From the NCBI GenBank assembly GCA_963790505.1, contig CAWBOT010000005.1, positions 62,001 to 126,000 of the forward strand: a stretch of 64,000 nt of DNA, in the 5' to 3' direction. The notes under the pieces were generated by a model. The model worked only from the letters and a program-made list of their open reading frames with translations, was not told the origin of the DNA and ran no database searches. The stretch is from Acidisarcina sp963790505. GTDB lineage: Bacteria; Acidobacteriota; Terriglobia; Terriglobales; Acidobacteriaceae. Shown in pieces: positions 18,361-24,664 of the stretch; within the stretch, counting starts at the first letter, position 1; every line of letters starts with the position of its first letter. The translations under genes and the position numbers were made by a program.

Positions 18361-18958
18361 GGCAGTACGCCCTTCCGTCTTCCTGAATATCCCGTACGAC
18401 CCTCGCTTCGAGAGTCTCTTCCTCGCCTACATATCCGCAATTGCCGCCTTTAACCTGGCTCCCCGGGCAGTCTTGGAGATTCCCGGAGGCGGCCGACGCC
18501 TCGACCGCATCCTCGACCTGATCGGCGAGTGCCGCTACTCCATCCACGACCTCTCATGGGTGCAACTCGACCGGACACCTCCCGCGACGCCCCGCTTCAA
18601 CATGCCCTTTGAACTCGGCCTCGTCGTTGGCCGGGAACGCCTCTCCGGCGTCGAACATGAGTGGTTCGTCTGCGAAAAACAGCCCTACCGCCTGCAAAAA
18701 TCCCTCAGCGACCTCAACGGCACCGACCCCTACATCCACCACGGCCAGGTCGCCGGACTCTTCGGCCAACTCGCCAGCGCCTTCGTCCGCCTCGACCGCC
18801 GTCCAACGACGGATCAAATGCAAAGCATTTACCGCAAGCTCCGAAAGCAACTCCCGCACCTGATCCAGGAAGCCGGGGCCAACTCCGCCTTCGAAGCCCG
18901 CGTCTTCAAAGACCTCTGCGTCCTCGCCAGCGCCGCCGCAGAGATCGCCATCCAATAG
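18350..18958 (+). CDS. Uncharacterised NIPYD/RFNMPFELGL-family protein
   Basis: 202 residues from a TTG that overlaps the HTH gene. The N-terminus reads PSVFLNIPYDPRFESLFLAY, then EIPGGGRRLDRILDLIGECRYSIHDLS, then TPRFNMPFELGL. I associate these motifs with a widespread uncharacterised accessory family with a probable Rossmann-like alpha/beta core, possibly TIR- or deoxyribosyltransferase-like. Asp, Arg and Glu in the motifs could be catalytic, but no activity can be read from sequence. Its mobile context fits a defence or regulatory role; this is inference. Confidence 0.7.
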   Translation: MATEAVRPSVFLNIPYDPRFESLFLAYISAIAAFNLAPRAVLEIPGGGRRLDRILDLIGECRYSIHDLSWVQLDRTPPATPRFNMPFELGLVVGRERLSGVEHEWFVCEKQPYRLQKSLSDLNGTDPYIHHGQVAGLFGQLASAFVRLDRRPTTDQMQSIYRKLRKQLPHLIQEAGANSAFEARVFKDLCVLASAAAEIAIQ

Positions 18959-18969
18959 ACTGCATCGCG

Positions 18970-19184
18970 AGGCAGAAGAGCAAGTTCAACGAAGAGGTCT
19001 GCCTGACCCATCAACCCTCTTAGATCAGCCCTTCATCAAGGACCAGACCATCGCCATCAAGGACATGATCGCCACCAAGGTCGGCAAGCTCGGAGAAAAC
19101 ATCACCGTCCGCCGCTTCGCCAGCTTCAAAGGACGCGACGCCAACTGGACCGTAGCCCAAACCAAGCTCTCAGCAGAAGAGTAA
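18970..19184 (+). pseudogene. Duplicated 3' fragment of tsf
   Basis: The last 161 bases (19024-19184) match the end of tsf with about ten substitutions, and the upstream part also matches, interrupted by a short insertion that breaks the frame. It encodes the C-terminal region ENITVRRFA through KLSAEE and its stop. With the intact gene at 17335-17988 it brackets the two-gene cassette. It could be the original tsf end displaced when an element carrying a foreign tsf end recombined in. No start codon or ribosome site precedes it. Confidence 0.85.
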
Positions 19185-19208
19185 CTCGGCACTTCCAGGA
19201 AGGTGTCA

Positions 19209-19238
19209 TCCTGAGGCGAAGCCGAAGGATCTGCAGTT
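19209..19238. repeat. ATCCTGAGGCGAAGCCGAAGGATC repeat
   Basis: GTCATCCTGAGGCGAAGCCGAAGGATCTGCAGT is a form of a repeat I associate with acidobacterial genomes; GATCCTTC-like ends pair with ATCCTGAGG partially. A related GTCATCCCGACCGGAGCAAC element is inside rnr. Confidence 0.45.
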
Positions 19239-19248
19239 AATCATTGTC

Positions 19249-19277
19249 AAAGGCCGGGAAAATCTCTCGCGGCCTTT
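19249..19277. terminator. Hairpin after the tsf fragment
   Basis: AAAGGCCG and CGGCCTTT pair around a 13-base loop. It stands where the tsf terminator would be and may be that terminator's displaced counterpart. There is no strong T-run. Confidence 0.45.
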
Positions 19278-19317
19278 ACACTTACAAAGACTGTACTTGG
19301 CAACGAATGACAGGTAG

Positions 19318-20094
19318 ATGACAGAAGAGCGAACCTTACAGTCGATCATTGATCCCTTCGTAAAAGGTGTCGGTGGAGAACTTGTGTCCGATCTGATCGT
19401 CAGTCCGAATCCTCCGTCAAATGCTGACTATTATTTCCGGCGCAGCAATGTGATCGCCGAGCTGAAGTCCCTGCAGGCAGGGGGATATGCAGCCTCGTTT
19501 CATCGAAAACTTGCCGACCTCACCGCGAAATGGCATCGGCAAAGGCGTTTCCTTGTCTTTGGGACAGTGCAAGTTCAAAGCAGCAAACTTCCGGAGGACT
19601 GTCGCGAGGAGATGTTTGCAGCAATGGCCGGATCAATACAGAAGCACGTTATAGCAAAGGCGAACGAGCAGATCAGGAGTACAAAAGCCCTCTTGGGGAA
19701 ACCAGATGCCAAAGGCCTTCTGTGGGTGGCAAGCGATGGAAATAGCGATTTCCAGCCTGAAGTGGTCTGGTATCTGCTAAACCGGGTGCTGCAGAAGAAG
19801 AAAGAGAGCGGTGATCTTGCATATTCAAGCATCGATGGAGTCGCATACTTTAATCCGCGGATGCCGGCAGTGATAGCAAACCAACCAGCGCCGGCCCTAT
19901 TCTGGTTCAGCCGTCCTCGCCGCCTTGAAGACGATCAATCCTTAAAGGATTGCCTTTCTCTGTTATCGAGCAATTGGCCGAAGTACGTGACCTGGGCACA
20001 GGGCACGCCGGTGCACGACATAACGGGAGCGCCAGCTGATCTTCGTTTTCCCGGAGCGGACAAACTTCCTCGGATCGAGCCTAATTACGATTGA
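19318..20094 (+). CDS. Putative PD-(D/E)XK nuclease-like protein
   Basis: 258 residues. NADYYFRRSNVIAELKSLQ near residues 37-55 has the D-x(n)-ExK spacing of a restriction-like nuclease core. The rest, including WYLLNRVLQKK and IDGVAYFNPRMP, is not recognised. AGGT lies close to the ATG. It sits directly after the duplicated tsf end and is AT-richer than the ribosomal genes, consistent with acquisition. A non-nuclease function cannot be excluded. Confidence 0.65.
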   Translation: MTEERTLQSIIDPFVKGVGGELVSDLIVSPNPPSNADYYFRRSNVIAELKSLQAGGYAASFHRKLADLTAKWHRQRRFLVFGTVQVQSSKLPEDCREEMFAAMAGSIQKHVIAKANEQIRSTKALLGKPDAKGLLWVASDGNSDFQPEVVWYLLNRVLQKKKESGDLAYSSIDGVAYFNPRMPAVIANQPAPALFWFSRPRRLEDDQSLKDCLSLLSSNWPKYVTWAQGTPVHDITGAPADLRFPGADKLPRIEPNYD

Positions 20095-20180
20095 AGTCGG
20101 GTTCAGGCGGCCCGTCTTCACCCCGGTTCCAGTTCCAGGTCCCGAGCGGCACAGTAAAGAAGTCCACAAAAGGGCTTGCC

Positions 20181-20237
20181 ATGACGATGAAAGCGTTCTT
20201 CGACGAGAGTGGTTTAAATCCCCACGAAGATAAAGGC
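20181..20237 (+). pseudogene. Possible N-terminal remnant of a DUF3800-like gene
   Basis: ATG at 20181 with AAGGG upstream reads MTMKAFFDESGLNPHEDK, resembling the start of DUF3800 proteins (a DESG motif). Similarity ends within 20 residues, just before a hairpin repeat. The 250 bp from 20095 otherwise show nothing coding. Confidence 0.3.
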
Positions 20238-20269
20238 GGGTGGCCAAGGTCTGAAATGCACAACAAATG

Positions 20270-20307
20270 CGGGTGCCCCAGGTCTCGCCTTTGAGACCTG
20301 GGTTTTT
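20270..20307. repeat. Interspersed GGGTGCCCCAGGTCTC hairpin
   Basis: GCGGGTGCCCCAGGTCTC...GAGACCTGGGTTTTT: CCCAGGTCTC pairs with GAGACCTGGG, followed on the plus strand by a T5 run, so it could act as a terminator. Confidence 0.65.
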
Positions 20308-20344
20308 CGGATGCCGCAAATTCGTCGAGGAGGCGCATCTTGCG

Positions 20345-20601
20345 TTAGCCCCGAACAGAAGCTTCCTGAACCGAACTAAGACCCGCACTCTGAAGCTGGC
20401 TCAACGCATCCCAACCCCGCCGGACGCTCAATCACCTGGCTACTCCAGGGAAGGCCGCGCTCCACCCACGCCGCTCTCAGCTCAGCATTGGTCTTATTGC
20501 AGTCATGCTAGCCAAACTCGGTGCCGCAGCTAGGGCAGATGGTGAAATCCTTCAGGAGGAAACTTCAGAGCCGCATACGCACAAACCGGACATGTGTACA
20601 T
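20345..20601 (-). pseudogene. Decayed zinc-ribbon protein gene
   Basis: ATG at 20601 reads MYTCPVCAYAALKFPPE; a +1 shift then gives DFTICPSCGTEFG, so two CxxC pairs form a zinc ribbon. A TAG follows directly, then NKTNAELRAAWVERGLPWSSQ in frame, then another shift to WDALSQLQSAGL. Two frameshifts and an in-frame stop within 260 bases indicate genuine decay more strongly than elsewhere in the window. The family is a small, widely distributed cysteine-rich protein of unknown role. Confidence 0.6.
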
Positions 20602-20759
20602 TGGTCGAATCCGTCCGCCAGCGGCGAAGTCACCCCAAAAGACCCAGCCAGCCAACAACTGCTCCGCCGTGCCCAAAACGGAATGCTCGAAACCGATCGC
20701 GCCCCACGCGAAGTTAAGGAACTTTTCAGAGAGCTGCACGTCCGTTAATCAGGTTGCTA

Positions 20760-20888
20760 TCACGAACCGCCTCGATCTGGCTCCCATTCATCCGCGTGCT
20801 CCCGGTCGACCCGGTCTTCGCGGTTCTCCTGCTCTTCCTGCTTGCGGCGCTTCTCCCGCTCTTCGCGCTCCTCGTGGCCATCGCTCAT
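20760..20888 (-). CDS. Highly charged 42-residue microprotein
   Basis: ATG at 20888 preceded by AGGAGG with a seven-base spacer, the best Shine-Dalgarno sequence in this part of the window. The product begins MSDGHEEREEREKRRKQEEQ and is almost entirely Glu, Arg, Lys and Asp, probably a single charged helix or disordered. No cysteines or hydrophobic segment. It lies between decayed genes. It could be a real small protein or the remnant of a longer one; the ribosome site argues for expression. Confidence 0.55.
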   Translation of the reverse strand: MSDGHEEREEREKRRKQEEQENREDRVDREHADEWEPDRGGS

Positions 20889-20965
20889 ATCGAGTCCTCC
20901 TGTATTGAGGATATCCAGAGTCCCTCAAAGCTCTTTCAGGGCCCTTGTCCAGAGCCCCAGGGGAC

Positions 20966-21229
20966 TTAGTTGAAAGAGGTGCAAATCATCCCTGCCTTCG
21001 TCCCCAGAGCGGCGATGCCGAGAAGCCGCGAACGAATATTCTTCGGATTGGCCCATATCTCAAAGCCATAATCGCGACCGAGCCTGGTCCACATCGTCCC
21101 CTCCCAGACGACTCCCCTCGTCGGATGGGTGTGTCTCGCCGCCTTACCCGTCTCGGCCGCCACCACCGCATAGGCAAAGGCGTCATCCACAAAGCGGCTA
21201 TGGGTTCGTCGGATCAGATACAAATTCAT
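20966..21229 (-). CDS. Hypothetical protein, about 87 residues
   Basis: Best start is the ATG at 21229 (MNLYLIRRTHSRF) with GGGGA upstream; an upstream in-frame ATG would add eight residues. The pattern AVVAAETGKAARHTHP, then GTKAGMICTSFN at the C-terminus, resembles small uncharacterised proteins found in many bacteria that accompany accessory genes. No catalytic motif is evident. The function is unknown. Confidence 0.6.
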   Translation of the reverse strand: MNLYLIRRTHSRFVDDAFAYAVVAAETGKAARHTHPTRGVVWEGTMWTRLGRDYGFEIWANPKNIRSRLLGIAALGTKAGMICTSFN

Positions 21230-21301
21230 ACCGTATGTCCCCATCGGACGCACCGGATCATGCGCCCGCGGCGTAGCGCGGCCGCTGAGCCATTATGCGC
21301 C

Positions 21302-21333
21302 AATAAAAGTGCAGGGGCCGGGGGGCCCCCTGC
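21302..21333 (-). terminator. Terminator of the GDSL hydrolase gene
   Basis: On the minus strand GCAGGGG...CCCCTGC forms a GC-rich hairpin followed by ACTTTTATT, beginning four bases after the upstream gene's stop codon. Confidence 0.7.
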
Positions 21334-21336
21334 GCC

Positions 21337-22238
21337 TCAGTGATTGCTCAATTTGCCCTCGACCAGAACCGCAAAGAAAGCGTGTCCAAAGGTAGTTGGG
21401 TGCTCCGCATCCCACCACAGGTTGTGGACCGGATCGGCGCATTCGGAAAGCAAAGTCAACCCGTCCAGAACCACGCATGGATCGGTGACATCGGTAAAGC
21501 CGAAATGCGTCTCCGAGTTGGCAACCGCTTGAAACGTGCGGAAGACGTGGAGCCGGTAAATCTCAATGCCTGGCCGCAAGGTATCAAAGGCAAGCTCGTC
21601 CACGAGCGACTCATTGGCATAAACGGAAGTTTCGCTGGCAAACTTGACGAACGCCGGCCCTCGCAGGGCGGCGGCGGGGAGCTGTCCAACGTCAATCAGT
21701 TCCGGAATCAGAAAACTCTTGCGCCGGCCAGGCGCAGAGTCCTCTCGATGTTGTGCAGACCTTGGGCGATTGCGCATGCCAGTGGGCGAGCATCCAGTTC
21801 TGTGGCGTCCAGAATGTCGTTGCCGCCGCCCTCGATAACGTAAAGGGCATGCGGATCGGCCTTCCCTCCGTTGGCCGCGAGGTACTCGTTCACTTCATCC
21901 AGAACGCTCGGAGTCGGCAGCCCTCCGGTCGTGCTCTCTACCAGCAGATCGGCGCCGGCAAAGGCATAGTTCGTGCCTCCGGCCGACGAAGGCTTCATCG
22001 GCAGCTTCCAGTCGCTGGCAACGTCTTCGATCCAGATCGGCCCATTCGAGAAGTGCCCCGGGTAATAGGGAGCTGGCGGGTAGGTGAAGCCGTAGTTGGC
22101 GGCGAGCGCGGTAAGATTGCCGACGTCGTTATAACTGTCGCCAAAGACGACGATCTTGTCGTAGGCCTGGGCCGCCACGCTCCCAAAAGCGCTCAGAACG
22201 AGCACGGCCATGAGCCGTGCCATTGGTCGGATGGACAT
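21337..22238 (-). pseudogene. Secreted GDSL/SGNH hydrolase, one frameshift
   Basis: Signal peptide at residues 1-25 (LMAVLVLSAFGSVAAQA). Block I is FGDSYNDVGN with the nucleophile Ser, block III is GGGND and block V is DAEHPTTFGHAF with catalytic Asp and His. The family includes secreted lipases and esterases. The frame breaks near 21715 in a TTTT context (LAGARVF, then LIPELIDVGQLP); adding one base restores a single protein of about 300 residues. A clean terminator follows. A single indel suggests sequencing error or recent mutation. Confidence 0.8.
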
Positions 22239-22379
22239 GATGGATTCTCCTTTGAGACTCGCACGGGGAAGGGTGCTGAACTGCGAAGCACTCTAGTGCC
22301 GCCGTCTCAAACCTGTAAAGAAGAATCTGGAGATTCTGACTTCTTTGTGTTCGCCGACCATCGAGTTTGGCGCGGGAGA

Positions 22380-23261
22380 CTAACCCGTACCCATCGCCTG
22401 CAACGCCTCCAGCCGCGCCTTTTTCAAAGCAGCCACCGGCTCGCCGGTCGGATAGAACTCCATCGTGATGAACTTGTTGTACTTCAGCTCTGCAAGCTTG
22501 CGGTAGACGTTCGCGTAGTCGATCTCGCCCGTCCCCGGCTCATGCCGTCCGGGCACATCGGCGATGTGCACCAGCCCCACCAGTTCGAAGTTCTTCTCCA
22601 GCTTTTCAATCAGGTTCCCGTAGGCGCGCTGCTCATGGTAGAAGTCGTACAACACTTTCAACTGCGGGCTCGCTACCTCGCGCACAATCTCGAAGCCTTC
22701 GGTGACCGTTGTCAGATATTCCTTCGGGGCCTCCAGCGGGTCGACCGGCTCGATGACGAACTGGATGCCGGCAGCCGCGGCCAGATCGGCGGCGCGCTTC
22801 AGGTTCTCGACGGCCGCCTTGTGCTGCACGCTCCGCTCCATGCCATCGATCACGTTGCCTGACCGCAGATTGATCATCGGACTGTCCAGATCCTTGCAGA
22901 CCTTGATCTGCTCGGCGAAAGCGGCCAGAAAGGCGTCAGAGGTGCTCGGGTCAGCGAAGCCCGGCCTGACGCCGCTGAGAAGATCGAAGACCAGCCCAAG
23001 CGAATGCATCTTGGCCTTGATCTTTTGGGTGTCATCCGGCGACCACTTCCGCCATTGCCCTGTAAGCTCGACACCTTGATAGCCGGCTTCTGCCACAATT
23101 TCGAGGCATCGGTCGAACGGAGCCTGCTTCTCCAGCGTCCAAAGCATCACCGAAAACCGGACGCCGGGAGAGACTGGTGCGGCCTGCATTTTCTTGAGAG
23201 AGAACGCCTGCGCCAGAGTCGCGCCGACGGCAAGCTGGCTGAATTCACGTCGATTCATCAT
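22380..23261 (-). CDS. Exported sugar isomerase/epimerase-like TIM barrel
   Basis: 293 residues, related to hydroxypyruvate isomerase and AP-endonuclease-2-type TIM barrels. It starts MMNRREFSQLAVGATLAQAF, a twin-arginine-like signal (NRREF). Metal-binding candidates are EPVD, LYDFYHEQ, HIADVPGRHEPG and TMEFYPTG. Likely substrate is a keto sugar or sugar acid, but none can be assigned. It appears to be monocistronic. Confidence 0.85.
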   Translation of the reverse strand: MMNRREFSQLAVGATLAQAFSLKKMQAAPVSPGVRFSVMLWTLEKQAPFDRCLEIVAEAGYQGVELTGQWRKWSPDDTQKIKAKMHSLGLVFDLLSGVRPGFADPSTSDAFLAAFAEQIKVCKDLDSPMINLRSGNVIDGMERSVQHKAAVENLKRAADLAAAAGIQFVIEPVDPLEAPKEYLTTVTEGFEIVREVASPQLKVLYDFYHEQRAYGNLIEKLEKNFELVGLVHIADVPGRHEPGTGEIDYANVYRKLAELKYNKFITMEFYPTGEPVAALKKARLEALQAMGTG

Positions 23262-23315
23262 GCTCCGAATGATAAAGCAGGGAAGTCGAGTGCCGCTTCA
23301 ACCCGTCTGTCTAAT

Positions 23316-23654
23316 TTAGTCGGGGTATGCGAATTCGTCTGTGCGAGCCTTCGATCCTTCGGCTGGGCCGGGGAGCAGCGCCTCGACCAGGGCTGTCCAT
23401 TCAGCCTCAAGAGAAGGGCGGTGCCAGCTTCGACCGGAGCGCCGGTACCAGTAATCGGCATTCCAGTCGGAGCCCTCTTTACGGTGCAGATAGGCGTGGA
23501 CCGCCATGCCATCGGTGGTCTGGAGCGCATCGACCAGCGAATGAGCGCGGGCCCAGTCGCCTTTGGCGTCCCACCATAGAGCAGCCAGCGGAGTTGGGAG
23601 ATTTGAGGGTGGTTCCGACTGCGAAAGCGAGGCGGTGAACTGGACCGAATCCAT
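23316..23654 (-). CDS. Conserved hypothetical protein, 112 residues
   Basis: Contains LAALWWDAKGDWARAHSLVDAL and DGMAVHAYLHRKEGSDWNADYWYRRSGR, rich in Trp and Tyr, a pattern of a small uncharacterised bacterial family. No signal peptide or membrane segment. Function unknown. The His and Asp residues in AHAYLHRKEGD-like positions could be functional, but this is not established. Confidence 0.75.
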   Translation of the reverse strand: MDSVQFTASLSQSEPPSNLPTPLAALWWDAKGDWARAHSLVDALQTTDGMAVHAYLHRKEGSDWNADYWYRRSGRSWHRPSLEAEWTALVEALLPGPAEGSKARTDEFAYPD

Positions 23655-23752
23655 GGCTGGATTTTATCGCCTCGCAGGTCGGTCGCGGTCGAAGCTGAAC
23701 GAAGGCGTGGCGCCGCCTGAGCGGCGCCATCCATGACCTAATCGGAGCTGTG

Positions 23753-24301
23753 CTAGACGGTGACCGCGTGCGCGGTGTCGACGGAGTTCGTGATTGCCAC
23801 CGAGTTCGTGCCCTTCACCTCAGCGCCAGGCTTCTCCTGCCCCGGTTTGCGGATATCGATGCCGCCCTTGAAAAAGGCGCCGTCTTCGATGCTGATTCGC
23901 TGGGCGATCACATCCCCGGTCAGTGCGCCCTCGCTGCGAATGTCCACGCGGTCGCTGGCGTTGATGTTGCCCTCGACTTTGCCCAGAACAACGATCTCAC
24001 GCGCGGAAATATTCGCCGAGACCTGGCCGTTACGACCCACCGTAACCCGGTTGCCGGGCAGGTTGATTGCGCCCTCGACCTTGCCGTCGATATACAGCGA
24101 TTCCGAGCCGGTTACTTCGCCTTTGACTACCAGGCTCTTGCCGATTGTGGCCTGATCGTTCGGCGCCTGGGTCGCGCTCGCGGCCGCGCCGGGCCGTACG
24201 GCCGGCGTCGGTTCATACGCCGGGGTGGAGGGAACTGAGGGCCGCACTGGCTCATTGCTTGGCGTCGAAGAGGCGTTCGCGGGCTGATTGGGTTTCCACA
24301 T
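23753..24301 (-). CDS. Bactofilin-family polymer-forming cytoskeletal protein
   Basis: About 182 residues from MWKPNQPANASS. A Pro/Ala/Ser-rich N-terminus of about 50 residues precedes a right-handed beta-helix domain (ATIGKSLVVKGEVTGSESLYIDGKVEGAINLPGN class of repeats, then VTVGRNGQVSANISAREIVVLGKV). Bactofilins polymerise without nucleotide and position cell-wall enzymes or polar structures. The frame extends upstream, but the N-terminal 48 residues there look non-coding. AAGGA about 13 bases upstream is a weak ribosome site. Confidence 0.88.
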   Translation of the reverse strand: MWKPNQPANASSTPSNEPVRPSVPSTPAYEPTPAVRPGAAASATQAPNDQATIGKSLVVKGEVTGSESLYIDGKVEGAINLPGNRVTVGRNGQVSANISAREIVVLGKVEGNINASDRVDIRSEGALTGDVIAQRISIEDGAFFKGGIDIRKPGQEKPGAEVKGTNSVAITNSVDTAHAVTV

Positions 24302-24664
24302 CGGATTCTTTGGTCCTTTCCTGCTTATGGCTGGTAGTGCACGTCGATGTCTGGATAATGAGATCGTCGCGGGATGCCCCGGACGTGCTCGAAATATGGG
24401 TAATGAAGACGTCGGCATATTCGCCTGTATGAAGTCGCTACACATTCTCGATGCTACCGCAACGAAATCTCTACGAGCGACTGCACTCGCTAAATCTTAA
24501 CGATCCGTGTCCCATTTTGCACGACGCGCGCAATTTTCCCATGCGAGAAAACAACGCCAGACTCACATTCGATACGTGCTCTACTCTTGAAAGAGAGAAG
24601 CTGTTACACTCCGCAGCCAATTTCTACCGCATCCTCGTATGACGTACGCGCCAATGAATTGCCG
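24302..24664. other. Divergent intergenic region, bactofilin/rnr
   Basis: 363 bp between divergent genes, AT-richer than its surroundings, presumably holding both promoters. I see no RNA gene, repeat or conserved ORF in it. Confidence 0.4.

Noticed and set aside
18661..19023. 120-codon Pro/Arg-rich frame spanning the 18350 gene end
   Set aside because: It is out of frame with the conserved-motif protein and runs into the tsf fragment; composition is that of a shadow frame.
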